Origin: Cristatella mucedo
Lineage: Eukaryota; Bryozoa; Phylactolaemata; Cristatellidae
Reading direction: 5' to 3'
DNA: 64,000 bases
NCBI GenBank assembly: GCA_009760855.2
Contig: WPIO01000209.1
Coordinates: 1 to 64,000, forward strand
Under the pieces are notes generated by a model. It did no database searches. It was not told where the DNA came from and saw only the letters and a list, made by a program, of their open reading frames with translations. Position numbers and translations under genes: made by a program. This document shows, piece by piece, positions 11,080 to 23,153 of this stretch. Numbering within the stretch: position 1 is the first letter of the stretch; each line of letters starts with the position of its first letter.

Positions 11080-11800
11080 AAGCAGCCGCCGAGTTCATGT
11101 CGTATAAACACTGTGAATATGCGCCATGCGTTTTCATTAATTGCGGGTCCCCGCTCCACAGATGAAAATACTGGCTCAGCTTCTGCAAGTGACCGATGAT
11201 GGTAGTAATTGCTATTATTACTCTTACTACAACCCAGTTCGTAAAAGACCTAAGGTTTACTTTTCGGAAGAGCTGTAGTGGGCCTTTAACTAAAGTCCTT
11301 CGTCACAAATGCAGCGTACGAAGCGGATGCTAGACTTTGCAGAAGAGCGACGATTACTCGTGAAACGAACTACCCAAAGCATAGCAAACCAAATAGTAAT
11401 ACTTTCCGTTATTGAAGAAAATAAAGTTCCAAATCGGGATTAATTCTAGCCCTGTTTCAGAGCTGAACTCGTATTTCAAAATTTAAACTCCGATACGCGA
11501 AGTATTGGCGCGAGTTATCCAATTTACAAGGTACAAACTGTATTTAAAATAAAGCTTTGTAGAAGCCACAGGCACGCACCTCAACAAGTTTCACGAATGA
11601 ACCTCAAACTACCAAGGTTCTAAAAGTTGGGATACAAGCCGCATTAATAACTATTTTCTTGACATTCTAAATAAACTGAATTTATCGGCAAGCTGAATCA
11701 CTCGGCCGGTAGTGTGGGCGTGAAATCTACGCCATACTGCCCGCCCCTACCAACTCAAACGATAATGTTGGAGGTCCGCCAAATAAATGCCATGCATTGC
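11080..11800. other. no gene recognised
   Basis: AT-rich intergenic sequence. I see no motif, repeat family or exon that I can support. Confidence 0.4.
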
Positions 11801-11812
11801 GATACACAGCGG

Positions 11813-12600
11813 ATACACTTAGCTCCACAGTCAAGTCTGGCTACTTTCAGCTATGTAACATTTTTAAAATTCGGGGTTATTTAAACAGGGATACCACTTT
11901 TGAGTGGTCCCAGCATTTGCGACATCCCGTCTTGACTTATGAAACTCGCTGCTTGCTAGTCTTCCGGCTTGTACACTCAGGCCCTTACAGCTGGTGCAAA
12001 ACTCTGCAGCTAGGCTTGTCTGTAGTGACCGTCGCAGTTGCCATATCACACAGCTTCTCGCCGACCGGCACTGGCTCCCAGTCAAGCAACCCATCGACTT
12101 CAAAGTTGTTGTCACTCACTTTTAGGTCCCTTCATTCTTTGGCTCCAGCCTACCTATCAGATATACTGCTCTACATGGCTAAGGATCGTACCACTCGCTT
12201 TTTTGGATCTGATTTTTTAACCTATACCTCGTGCAATCCTCAAATCCTTAGGAGGCCGTGCCTTTAGTTGATATGATCCCACAGCTTGGAACTCAATCCC
12301 GACTTGCGTCAAAAAATCCCCTGACTTGACCACATTTAAAAAGAAACTAAAAGTGCACCTATTGATCTCAGCATGTAGTGGGTGTCTGCGATTCGACCTC
12401 TTTGTGCTTATGCGTTCCGACACTTTGCCTGCTGCCAGTAACCATACCTGCTTGCTGACCCTGTGCACGTTTCCCCTAACCATGTTTGATATAGTGATTG
12501 AGTTTGCTACCATTAAACTTTCAATCGTTCTTCCTTTGCAAGAAATGCAAAGTTCTCTAAAGTTCTCTAAAGGCACTTTATCAAATTTATCATTATAACT
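11813..12600 (+). mobile_element. LINE family A, C-terminal RT and 3' UTR
   Basis: Starts in STVKSGYFQLCNIFKIR, continues through LQLGLSV and LHSLAPAYLSDILL words in shifting frames, then the 3' UTR and a degraded tail (AAAGGCACTTTATCAAATT). Pseudogene by multiple shifts. Confidence 0.8.
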
Positions 12601-13949
12601 TTTATTAAAGCCTAAAAATGTTATCTAAAACGTGAAATTAAAATCACACTTACGCAAAGAATGTTTTGGGAGATATTTATGTCGTAGTCCCGAAATGTAA
12701 GGTAGCTGGATATTTCCCCAATAAATTTCTAGAACTCAGGTTTTTATTAAAATTATAGGCAAAAGTATTCAAGATTGTTCACTAAATTTGACGCTATAGT
12801 GCACGTAAGTTTTCGATAAATCGCCTGCGACGGCCCAGCCTAGCAAGCCGCTTGAAATATTTGAACTGCGAGACAGCTGTAATTTTGCACACTGAAGTTC
12901 ATTAAGCTGCAGTTTTAAGTTTAAATTTCTAGAAAACAGTGTTCTTTTACCCATTAAATTTCATGTGTCTGGTGCGTATGATCTTGCACACAATGTCCCC
13001 GGATATCCCGGCTCAGCGATCTGCAATATATTTAGAACTGCGATACAGCTGCCTTTTTAATAATAAATGTAATGCCATTGTGGCTGTGATTCCAAATAAA
13101 CAGATGGTGTTCCGGATTTACCGACAAAATTTCATGTCATTGCCCTTGCTCGTTCTCCTGAAATAGCCTACAGTGGCCTGTACTAGTGACCCTACGTTTA
13201 TTTCCGTCTGGCGATACAACATACGCATGATCCACAATAAGCGTTCCTCAGCTAGGCCAGGAGAACCACACTAAATATTAAAACTTCGAGACAGCTTCTG
13301 TTTCCACAAAAGGCTTTCCGCAGCTGCTATTGTGATTTCACTTCACAAAAAACAGCGTTGCGAGTTTACCTACGTAAGTTCAAGAGCAGACCTGTCTATG
13401 CACAATGGTCGCCAATAGCCTGGCCCAACATTTTTTTAGCTACGATACAGCTGCCATTTCCAATATGATCGCAGCACAGCTATGGTTTTAAGAAATTTTG
13501 CTACACCCTGCCTTGTAACGGGATAAAAATTAAGTCTTACGTATTGGCACAAGTTTCTAGACCGGCCTCCAGACTCCAACGGCCGACCAGTTGCTTGCAG
13601 TTTGACCACATCTTCACGATAAGCTTTCTAAGACTAGGATTAAGCTTTTGCCGATGATTCCCCAATATTATGTTCCCTACAAAATGTACTCTTCCGAAAT
13701 TTGATGCAAGTATGTACTCGGGAGTGTCGCCTTATGCAGGCATGTAATATTTCTTAGTTGCACTCCCTGGATAAGGCTATGCCAGGACAACAGCTTTACA
13801 GTCAATTACTCTGCTAATGCACATTTAGGAATACCGTTTGTCGTAGGAAATTCGGTTTCATGAATTTCTTGATCGCGTGGTAGTTGTTTGACTCATCGCT
13901 AAATTTCCACTTTGAGTATTTTTAGTAAAGAAAGTCTACAATAAATTTA

Positions 13950-14260
13950 ATATTGTAATGGGTCTTCAAGCGGCAGCACTCCAACTGCTCTCCTCCGTGT
14001 TACCAATGACATCCTTCGCAGCCACAATGACTGGTATGTCCCTAGCTGTGCTAGATCTATCAGCTGCCTCCGACACCACTAATCACATCTTACTTGAATA
14101 TTTGAGAACAACGATCGGGCTGGCAGATCTGGCATGGTTTAAATCATGTCTTATCGTGCTCAATGCCTGTCATGTTGTGGTCAGGTCTCATCCACTAGAC
14201 CAGTCACCTGTCGAGTCCCTCAAGGGTCCGTCCTCGGTCCGTTGCGATAAGAAATCATAG
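13950..14260 (+). mobile_element. LINE RT fragment (motif A region)
   Basis: Broken frames contain TALLRVTNDIL, LAVLDLSAASDTTNH (RT motif A with the second residue pair changed) and CRVPQGSVLGP (motif B), so this is the palm of an L2/CR1-like reverse transcriptase, distinct from family A in sequence. Pseudogene. Confidence 0.7.
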
Positions 14261-16604
14261 ACAATTATTAATCCAGAGCATTTTTATTTTCTAATGGATT
14301 TTTGCTTCTTTAGTCCTCGGTAAGATACTGCAGGTTGCTCCGGCTACTGCATTAGAAGGCAGCACCACTATCAAACGTGAATTTACTCATATCTTGACGC
14401 CCGTTAGCGTAATAACTGTAAGGACCGTTGAGTTGCTCGCTCAGCACGTTTGATCCTTCGATAGCCAGGTTTTAACCGGCTTTCGGCACCTTGGTACTTC
14501 AAAAGACCGCCCGTAGTCAGTGCAATGTCGTTCTGCTTGCCTTGAGAAAGCACTCTAAAACCTCGCGATCACCAGTTACTGTTCGCTCTTTTTCATTGAA
14601 GGACACGTTGATGATGACGGATTGAAATGCGCGTACGCGATATGCAAATTTTCATGACCAATCGCCGCATTGTGCAAGTCAACAACGGCCGCATACGCAC
14701 CGAACAAAAATCTTCACAGGGTCGTAGAGCACTTTTCCGCGCGCCACTATGTCAAAACTTCAGTCTGTAGATTAATGCTGTAGGCATTAATCTTCGACCA
14801 GAACGCAGTGACTTTGACGTGTGGGCTAACTCCAAAAAGCAAAGTCTCAGCTATGGCAGTATCGTGGAATTCAGGTATTGAAGGAGTATTTGGTCTTTTG
14901 CAGCATGACGCGTCAAAATATAGACTATATCTTAAAAAATAAGATCACTTTGAGCCATTAGCAGTCCCGAATTCCCAAATATAATGTCAAGCATTTCGAG
15001 CCTATCCTTAGCTGGCATTCGCACTTTATCTGTTCAATATTTGATGCGATTGTGAATAGTCTCTCTAAGTATTTCCAGCTCGACTGTTACATTAAATGTT
15101 CTACCGGAGCTGTGGACTGTCAATCTGTATAAGGGCATTGAATACCTTAGCTAAGTTACGGGATAAGTATTTCCGGCCCGGCGTCGCCACAGATGCGGCT
15201 GGCAATTGGTAGCGTATCACCCACAGAGTGCTTGCACGGCGTGCCGTTGCCATATGAGTGTTTGACGTAAAAGAGAAACAGCCTGCAGCACTGACGCGAG
15301 AATTTCTTTGGGCCAGCGTGCACTAGGAATTTCAATGCTTCATTTGAGTATCTATCTTTGAATTATTCATTTTTAAGCTGGCTGCATTAACTGAACAGAG
15401 ATGTATCTCCACGGAATTATTTAATGCATCTACACACGCAAGAGAAAGCATGCTAGGTTCGTTCGTTCGAAACTCAATTAACGCCTTGCAGTACCGTGCG
15501 TAACGTATATTGCAAAACTGTTCATAGCATACTACTTGAGATGGACAGTCTTGCGAAACATTAAAAGTAAATTACACTTGACCATGAACTTCGTGTCAGT
15601 ATTTGCTAATTCACGCATACCTGCACTTGAACAGGAGCGTGCACTTGCAATGTAAACAACAGCAAACCTGCTGCCCCAACTCGAGCCGAGAGTAATGGGA
15701 TTGATGAAATATTGCATGGCTGCGCGAGGTAAAATCTCGACTACATATTAGTATCAAATTTAGGTAGAATTCTTGGTGCTAGGAGTATTTAAAGAAGGAT
15801 TGATTGTGTGGGGGGAATTCTTTAAGTAGCAAGGTAATCCATGAGAGGAGACTATCGGGTGGCCTGCCGTTTGACCCAATTTGTACTTCAACACTACTTT
15901 CGAATGGCACGCGCATTTTTGGTAGCTTGCATCACCGGACTGAGTAATTGTGGCATGCAGCCGAAATTTTGGATGTCCTACTTTGAAAACGCTAAGTGTA
16001 TAGCAGTTAAAACTGCATCCTCTCTCATTAAGAAGGGCCCGTGGAGGTCATTTTTTAGAATGAAAATACTCAGCTGCACACAAATAAATAGGTATACTCA
16101 GAATAAAAATTGTCTACAATTTGGAGCCAAAACAAAATTAACGCTTATAATAGAAATGGCAGCTGAAAAGCAGTTCAAAGGCATAGGGCAAATTGCCGGG
16201 TCGGAATTCCGCAAGCCGTTGTGCGACAAAGCGCGTGCCCAATGGCGTAACATTTGGTGACTAAAGCAATACTACTATTTTTTAATCAAAATCACTTTAG
16301 CGAGAAGCTTATTACGGAAATGGCTGTTTTATCCGTGTACGAAAAAGAATAAAGCTGTCTTCTGGGTGGATTGAGGGGCCATTGCATTGCTTGAGAACAC
16401 GCGTGCACAATTGCACGAAATTTAGTTATTGAAGCGGAAAAATGTTATCTAAATCGGGAAATTAAAACCACGCTTTCCCAAAGGACATTGCGATAAATAC
16501 TTGCGTCGTAGCCCGAAAATTTAAGGCGACTGGGTAGGCCTGTCTGTTGAAGACTCTTGTAAGAAAACGCGCTTGGGCAATGACGTGAAATTTGCTGGAG
16601 TCAT

Positions 16605-16770
16605 AGTGGCCCACTAGGTAAGGTGGTTGCTTTCCACGACCTCCGTCCCTAGGTCATGGGTTCAAATCCTGGTGTGGGCAATTCTTAATTGCCACTGCAA
16701 GCGGTAGTGATACCGGTCAAGGTTTTTCAGTCGCTATACAAAAGAGGCTGTGAAATCAGCTAGTATTTTT
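16605..16770 (+). mobile_element. tRNA-derived SINE
   Basis: ACTAGGTAAGGTGGTTGC, GGGTTCAAATCCTGG (B box), GGGCAATTCTTAATTGCCAC and CTATACAAAAGAGGCTG match the family member at 1128. Confidence 0.8.
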
Positions 16771-16934
16771 TATAAATCCAAAACCCAATTTTTCATAATT
16801 TATCATCACAACAGCAGCTGCACGGCGCTTATTGTTAAAATAGTTGCTTTAACGCAGGTAGAAAATTTAAGGAAGATCGCTGGGTCCGGCTATCTTGGCC
16901 AAAGTTGGAGACTGCCCTTAAAAAGTTGCTAGTT

Positions 16935-17105
16935 GATTTAACAGCTTCTTTTGTATAGTGAAAGAAAAGCGTTTACGGCCATCATCACCACCTGCGGTAG
17001 CAAACAGGGATCACCCTTCTCAGGATGCGAACCCACAACCTCGGGACCAAGGTCGTGATAAGCAATCATCTTATCTGGTGAGCTACCATACCCTTGCACA
17101 TTTGC
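16935..17105 (-). mobile_element. tRNA-derived SINE
   Basis: Reverse copy: TTTAACAGCTTCTTTTGTAT, GGATGCGAACCCACAACCTC (B box in reverse) and GATAAGCAATCATCTTATC. Confidence 0.75.
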
Positions 17106-17454
17106 ATGCAATACAGTGGGCAAGCCGGGAACGCTATTGGCTATAATTTGAGGTCGAAACCGCAGTTACGTGGCACCTGTTTTGAAACTAGGAGCTGTAC
17201 TGCAGTTTTAAACTTTAGGGGGCTAAATAGCCCTGGCCATCAGAGGGCATTGCATGAGAAGGTGCATGCTTAGTTTAATGAAAATTGGTGGGTAAACCTG
17301 AAATAATTGTTTCTATAAAATGAAATCAAAACCGCAGTAGAAATAAGGTAATAATGAAAGTGGCAGCTGTATCGCTGTTGAAAGATTTATTGTAGAAATT
17401 AAACCAGGATCTTCATTAAGAGTTCTTTTAGTAATAGCAGTTATAATACGTTTA

Positions 17455-17580
17455 ATGTAGTGCCCTCAGAGAACTCAACTATCTAGGCACTTGACATCTG
17501 CTGCAAATTAAGCACGATTGAATGGCTAGTGGCTGCAAGACAATGACACCAAGCATGACATAATTAGCGGTGGCTTGCAC
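17455..17580 (-). mobile_element. LINE family A 3' tail fragment
   Basis: Reverse tail: GTAGTGCCCTCAGAGAACTC, CTAGGCACTTGACATCTGCT, ending about 60 bp before a plus-oriented family A copy begins. Confidence 0.7.
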
Positions 17581-17639
17581 GGGACAGCCTTCAAAAAATA
17601 AATGTTTGAATTATACACCATGTAACGCACAGGGTTGAA

Positions 17640-20040
17640 TGTTACTTCAAGACCCTTGACATCGATGCTGTCCGTGCGAGCATATCTGCTTCACCTTTGC
17701 TGCTCAGTCCTCCCTCCGATCTGTCATCACTGGTAGGTTGCTACAACACGACACTAGCTGACACGCTCGACGAGTTTGCACCTTTGACAAAGCGCACTGT
17801 GCGCCCCCCCCCCCGCCCAGACGGCCTATGGTTTACCACAGACATTAAACTAGCCAAGTCTACTAAACGAAAGCTTGAAAAGGCATACAAAAGATCCGGA
17901 CTAACTGTCCATCGACAGGCATATGAAGCTACCGTAAGTCGTACCAATCGATCCTAACAAAGGCCAAGTCTAGCTTCTATAGAAACATTGTTGAATCACA
18001 GATGCACAATCCAAAAATGCTGATGTCGACAATAAACCATCTCCTCAACCGTTCCCAGGTTAGCTCCTTACCTGATGATCCTTGTGATGATCTAGCCGAT
18101 CGCTTCTCTCGATTCTTTGTGCAGAAGATAGACAAAATCAGGGAATCCATCCCTGCGATGACAACCTTCCCACTAGAATGCTGTTCCTCGGTTCCTGGCT
18201 GCGCCTCAATGTCTGCATTTAAACAGGTCACTAGTGATGTAGTCCTAAAGCTCGTATCTCAATCAAAGAAGACAACAAGTCCACTGGACCCTATTCCCAC
18301 TGTCCTGCTCCTACGTTGCATTGATCTGCTGCTGCCATGCATAACCAACATCATTAATATGTCATTAGCCTCAGGTCAGGTCCCAGCACCTTTCAAAAAA
18401 GCTGTAGTCAGGCCACTTCTCAAGAAAGCTACACTAGACCAAGAGAACTTAAGCAACTACCGCCCAGTCTCCCTTCTACCATTCCTATCAAAGACACTGG
18501 AACGGGTCGTGGCAGACCAGCTGAACTCGTATATCGAAACCTCACACCTTGCTAGTAAGTTCCAGTCTGGCTTTAGAGCTAATCACTCCACAGAGTCAGC
18601 ATTGCTTCGGGTATACAACGACCTACTTAGGAATGCAGACATGGGTAGAGTGTCTCTTCTTGTTTTGCTCGATCTTTCGGCAGCTTTTGATACCATCGAT
18701 CACAAAGTACTTCTAGAGCGCCTCTCATCTCGCCTGGGCATCACTGGCACTGCTCTGCAGTGGTTCAGGTCCTATCTCAGTGGGAGACTCCAGAGTGTTG
18801 ACGTGAATGGACAAAGATCATCTGAAGTACCTCTAAAATATGGAGTACCTCAGGGCTCTGTGCTAGGTCCGGTCCTTTTCACCGTTTATACTCTCCCTCT
18901 CGCTGATGTGATTGCCAAGCACAATCTAGGCTTTCACTTCTATGCGGATGACACTCAGTTGTACCTTTGCTTTGATCCCTCCCAGCCTTCGAGCACCTCA
19001 AATTCTCTCAACTCACTTGCTGCATGCATTGATGACATCCGATCATGGATGGCAGCAAATTTTCTAAAACTAAACGATGATAAAACTAACTTACTAGTTA
19101 TGGGCAAACCTAGTGTTATTCAGAAATTGGAAAGGCTGACTTTCAAAATTGGCTCTGCCAGCATATCTCCAGTTGCATCAGCTCGAAATCTAGGTGTCAT
19201 ATTCCAAAGCGACCTCTCGTTAGACGACCACATCAGCTCCACAATCAAATCAGCCTATTTTCAGCTTCATAACATTGCTAAAATTAGGGCTTGTTTAGAT
19301 AAAGATACCACGTCCAAGTTGGTCCATGCATTCGTGACATCTCGTCTCGACTTCTGCAACTCACTGCTTACTGGCCTACCAGCATGTGCGATCAGGCGAT
19401 TGCAGCTGGTGCAAAACTCTGCAGCTAGGCTTGTCTGTTGTGAGCGTCGCAGTTGCCACATTACTCCACTTCTCGCAGACCTGCACTGGTTACCAGTCAA
19501 GCAACGGATTGACTTCAAGGTTTTGTCGCTCACTTTTAGGTCTCTTCATTCAATGGCTCCAGCCTACCTTTCAGATATACTACCCCATCAGGCAAAGCAT
19601 CGTACCACTCGCTTTTCGGAATCCAACAGTCTAGAAATACCTAGTACAAACCTTAAATCCTTTGGAGACCGTGCATTTAGCTCGTATGCTCCCACAGCCT
19701 GGAACTCCCTCCCGACCTGCATCAGAACATCCCCTGACCTGACCACATTTAAAAGAAACTTAAAAACATACCTATTTAGGACAGCATTTAGTGGGTCCTT
19801 GTGATTCGTCCTCGATGTGCTTATGCGTGCTGACACTGTTCATGCTGCCACTAACCACATTTGCATGCTGACCCAGTGCATGTAACCCCTAACCATGTTA
19901 TTCATTTTGTTTGTTTTTCAAGCATGATTTTACTTACTATTCTGTTGCGTATCACTTTGCAGCAAATGTAAAGCGCCTAGAAAGAGATTAAGTTCTCTGA
20001 GGGCGCTTTATCAAGTGCAATATTATTATTATTATTATAA
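17640..20040 (+). mobile_element. LINE family A (CR1/L2-like), best copy in window
   Basis: 5'-truncated non-LTR retrotransposon. 17640-17957 encodes the end of the endonuclease-to-RT linker (LDEFAPLTKRTVR, AKSTKRKLEKAYKRSGL) in one frame, and the RT follows in another, with a shift of one base near 17950. The 3' UTR has a hairpin (AAGCGCCTAGA ... TCTGAGGGCGCTTT) and an ATT-repeat tail. The apurinic endonuclease domain itself is missing. Hairpin plus short-repeat tail instead of poly-A is characteristic of CR1/L2-group LINEs. Confidence 0.9.
18002..19804 (+). CDS. LINE ORF2 reverse transcriptase (partial, open)
   Basis: A 600-codon uninterrupted frame for a non-LTR reverse transcriptase, which copies its own RNA at a nicked target. 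Order of landmarks: linker, RT fingers with NYRPVSLLPFLSKTLERVV (about residue 158), FQSGFRANHSTESALL, motif A LLDLSAAFDTIDH (about 224), motif B VPQGSVLGP (about 283), motif C FYADDTQLYL with catalytic DD (about 314), thumb LGVIFQSDLSLDDH, then LHWLPVKQRIDFKVL and LHSMAPAYLSDIL, and the conserved LKTYLFRTAF end. The first methionine is not the real start: the protein continues upstream in another frame (17640-17957). Clade is CR1/L2/Rex-like by the VPQGSVLGP and YADDTQLYL context; exact clade not resolved. Confidence 0.9.
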   Translation: MHNPKMLMSTINHLLNRSQVSSLPDDPCDDLADRFSRFFVQKIDKIRESIPAMTTFPLECCSSVPGCASMSAFKQVTSDVVLKLVSQSKKTTSPLDPIPTVLLLRCIDLLLPCITNIINMSLASGQVPAPFKKAVVRPLLKKATLDQENLSNYRPVSLLPFLSKTLERVVADQLNSYIETSHLASKFQSGFRANHSTESALLRVYNDLLRNADMGRVSLLVLLDLSAAFDTIDHKVLLERLSSRLGITGTALQWFRSYLSGRLQSVDVNGQRSSEVPLKYGVPQGSVLGPVLFTVYTLPLADVIAKHNLGFHFYADDTQLYLCFDPSQPSSTSNSLNSLAACIDDIRSWMAANFLKLNDDKTNLLVMGKPSVIQKLERLTFKIGSASISPVASARNLGVIFQSDLSLDDHISSTIKSAYFQLHNIAKIRACLDKDTTSKLVHAFVTSRLDFCNSLLTGLPACAIRRLQLVQNSAARLVCCERRSCHITPLLADLHWLPVKQRIDFKVLSLTFRSLHSMAPAYLSDILPHQAKHRTTRFSESNSLEIPSTNLKSFGDRAFSSYAPTAWNSLPTCIRTSPDLTTFKRNLKTYLFRTAFSGSL

Positions 20041-20433
20041 GAAATCCGAGTCCGCAAATGAGTTAATCAGTTCCAAAGACTTAATCCCTGCCGTACTAGA
20101 AGCTTGGAAAAAGCCTTATCCTTTTCACTTATAAAAGAAGTCCTGGCACGCCCTCAAAACAAAACAATAAGAAGATAAATAATTTACTTCCAAATTTTAG
20201 AAATCTTAATCATTGGATAATGATGATGCGGTAGTTAACTTAGCCATATTTTTCATTGGGATAGCACACACGATCATTCATATGTACACCTGCCTCAGAT
20301 TAGAGTACTCAATGAGTCGGAAACCGCGACCTTCCTTAGGTTAGTTTTCCAATTTCCTCGAAATGACGTTACTAATGTCAATTCAAAAAATGCTTAATCT
20401 CTATTCAGATGCTGAACATATGATAATATTGCA

Positions 20434-21690
20434 TTTGATCTAGCACCCTCACCCAACTCAATCTTTTTCTAGGCACTTTACATTTGCTGCCAAAGCCTTC
20501 GAGCACCACGAGTTCTCTCAACTCCCTTGCTGCATGTATTGATGACGTCCGCAAATGGATGGCAGCAAATTTTATTAGATTACACGATGATAAAACTAAC
20601 TTACTAGTTATGAGCAAACCAAGTGCGGTACGAAAATTGGAAAGGCTAGAGTTCAAAATCGGCTCTGCTAGCATATCTCCTGTTAAACGTGCACGAAATC
20701 TAGGTGTCGTGTTCCAAACAGAAACTTGGTTAGACAACCACGTCAGCTCCGAAATCAAGTCTACCTACTTTTAGCTACTCAACATTGCTAAAAATTGAGC
20801 TTGTTTAGATAAGGATGCCACGTCTAAGTTGGTCCATGCATTTTTGACATCCAGTATTGACTTCTGTAACTCACTGCTTGCTGGCCTACCAGCACGTGCG
20901 ATCAGGCGATTACAGCTGGTGCAAACCTCCGAAGCTAGGCTTGTCTGTCGTGAGCGTTGCAGTTGCCATAACATAATACTTCTCGCCGACCTGCAATGGC
21001 TACCAGTCAAGCAACGGATCGAATTCAAGGTTTTGTCGCTAACTTTTAGGTCACTTCATTCTTTGGCTCCACCCTATCTCTCAGATTTACTCCCCCACCA
21101 GGCCAAGCATCGTACCGACCGCTTTTCGGAATCCAAAAGTCTACCAATACCTCGTAAAAACCTCAAATCTTTTGGAGACTGTGCATTTAGTTCGTATGCT
21201 CCTAAAGCCTCTAACCCACTCCCGACTTGCGTCGCGATATCCCCTAACGTGACCACATTTAAAAAGAGCTTAAAAACGCACCTATTTGGGACAGGATTTA
21301 GTGGGTCCCTGTGATTCGTCCTTATGTGCTTATGCGTGCTGACACTGTGCGTGCTGCCAGTAACCACACCTGCATGCTGACCCTATGCCTGTCACCCCTA
21401 CCCATGTTATGCTTGCTGTCATTGAGTGCTAGTAATAAAAAAATAATGTTAATATTAGCTGATTTAACAGCCTCTTTTTGTATAGCGACAGAAAAGACTT
21501 TACGGCTATCACCACCGCTAGCAGTGGCGATAAAGGATCGCCCAATGCAGTGTTTGAACCCCGACCTCGGGACCAAGGTCGGGAAGGCTACCACTAACCA
21601 TTCAATTCTGCTTTTTCCAGCAAATGTATAGTGCCTTAAAATATAATGCGTTCTCTGAGGGCACTATATCAAATATGTTATGATTATTAT
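20434..21690 (+). mobile_element. LINE family A copy with nested SINE
   Basis: 20434-20490 is a short reverse tail of another family A copy. 20490-21430 is plus-strand RT C-terminus (SLNSLAACIDDVRKWMAAN, RARNLGVVFQT, SLAPPYLSDLL) with several shifts. 21598-21690 is the displaced 3' end (AGCAAATGTATAGTGCC, TCTGAGGGCACTATATCAA). The two parts are separated by a reverse SINE. Confidence 0.8.
21455..21597 (-). mobile_element. tRNA-derived SINE nested in LINE A
   Basis: Reverse copy: TTAACAGCCTCTTTTTGTAT, ACGGCTATCACCACCGCTAG, GGATCGCCCAATGCAGTG. It interrupts the 3' UTR of the surrounding LINE, so the SINE was active after that LINE inserted. Confidence 0.8.
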
Positions 21691-22378
21691 CGAACGCACT
21701 TTCCAATGTGGCTGGGCGTTACACTTTTGGCTAGTAACATGCCTTTAATCAGGCTCACTCAATTCGCACCATAACAAGGAGGACAAATTTACTCAGGCGA
21801 AGATAAAGGTGAATGCAACAAATGTGGCTTTAGCTGAGGCATGATAGTATCTGGAAGCTAGTTCTAGACCTTTGGTACAGTTGAGCTCAAGCCTGGGTTT
21901 CCAAACGATTGATATTTTGTGCAAGGGACAGCGATGACAAACGAGAATGGCAGTTCAGGCAGAGGGGGTTACAAAGACGGCTCAGGCTGCGTGCAAACGA
22001 CTAATGAACAAACGTATGCGAATAACCCGCTTCTTCTCGTATCGAAGAGTAGGCCTAGTTCGCACGACTAATGGCCAGTGATCCGAGCGAGATTAGCAAT
22101 AAATCAGCTAGAAGACCGTTTGAAATAGGTTCTGAGAGACAGAGCGGACACAGGGGATTGTCACGAGGAGTTGAACTGAAAACAACTAGCGGAGCTCACA
22201 CTGAATCGTATCGTAAGATGAAAAGAACGATTTAGGACTGAACGATAAAGCCGGAATGAAGAATTGAAGTAAAAGTCGGGTCCGACATGAGACAATCGAC
22301 CGGAGCTGAGTGCCTCGTTCCGGGAACGCCGCGACCAACCGTCGGAGTAGCAGGGTTGCCTGGAAATTCATCGCGACT
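21690..22378. other. left flank of Maverick, nothing recognised
   Basis: Non-coding host sequence of visibly higher GC than the element that follows. No motif or repeat assigned. Confidence 0.4.
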
Positions 22379-22511
22379 TGATGATATGTTTTTTCCCTTT
22401 TACGACATCGTGAAATTTTTTGCTAACCTCGGTTTCACCTTCGGTTGCCAAAAAATTCCCCGATATCGCAAAAGGAAAAAAATATATCACTAAATTCAAT
22501 CGTTAGTGTTA
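22379..22511 (+). repeat. Maverick left terminal inverted repeat
   Basis: Begins TGATGATATG and pairs with 41228-41361 over about 133 bp with a handful of mismatches. It contains an internal imperfect hairpin region (CCTTTTACGACATCGTGAAA ... TTCCCCGATATCGC). Confidence 0.92.
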
Positions 22512-22663
22512 TTTTGCTTGGAAATTGTAATAAATATCAGTAGAAAAAAGATATAAAAAAATTAACAAATCTAACCGAACTAATTTTCCTATTCGTTTCC
22601 ATTAACAACCTAATAATCAGCTGGATTGAATTCACTTCATTTGACAGAATCATCAACTTTAAC

Positions 22664-23093
22664 TTAATTTCTTTTTAATCTAATGTTAAGTCTTTCTTCA
22701 GAGTTGTAACTATCTTTAGTCACATAACTACCATCAAGAAAGCCTGCAATAGAAAAGTCAGTTCCAAGTTTCTGAACTACATCAGCAATGGTATTGAATT
22801 TTGGTTGTTTATATTTTCTATCGAAGAATATGCTTGGTTTGATGCCAAAGCTAATTCTTATTCCAACTGTAGATCTTGTAGACAGATCATAACCAGTGAA
22901 ATTAAGTATTTTACTTGACCTTTCTACAATGTCTTCAAGAAAAGGTCTCATCTGTAATGTATACCGACGAGTTAAAGTAAGGTTTAGACTCTTTTGAAAC
23001 TTTCTCTTCAATGTGAACTTTAGCTGGTTTTCCTTTTGGAATGTTAATGATTGCATTTTCAAGAGCTACGAATTTCTTATTCTGGGTTTCCAT
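22664..23093 (-). pseudogene. Maverick unknown gene, frameshifted
   Basis: Starts METQNKKFVALENAI just after a TATAG motif (23096-23100 in reverse), then shifts frame near 22940-23000 into the second half with FTGYDLSTRSTVGIRISFG and FNTIADVVQKLGTDF. About 145 codons in all. No family recognised. As the outermost gene of the left arm it is transcribed toward the left terminus. Confidence 0.55.
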
Positions 23094-23153
23094 TTCTATA
23101 AAGGGGAAATAAATCATTTAAATTAAATCAATAATCCCATCGTTGTTCCAAAA

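Larger units (their letters stand above)
12600..17400. repeat. old, diverged tandem/dispersed repeat region
   Basis: A core close to ACTGCGATACAGCTGCC recurs with similar neighbours at about 12856, 13032, 13285 and 13440, and in reverse at about 17370. A second shared block (AAAAATGTTATCTAAA then GTCGTAG.CCCGAAA) occurs at 12612-12700 and 16440-16520. This suggests degenerate units of about 150-250 bp. Between 14260 and 15840 I recognise nothing. Boundaries and unit length are estimates made by eye. Confidence 0.45.

Noticed and set aside
12217-12576. 119-codon minus-strand frame
   Set aside because: It is the antisense shadow of the LINE A C-terminus and 3' UTR.
15841-16260. 139-codon plus-strand frame
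   Set aside because: No recognisable domain, lies in the old repeat region and partly consists of its repeat words.
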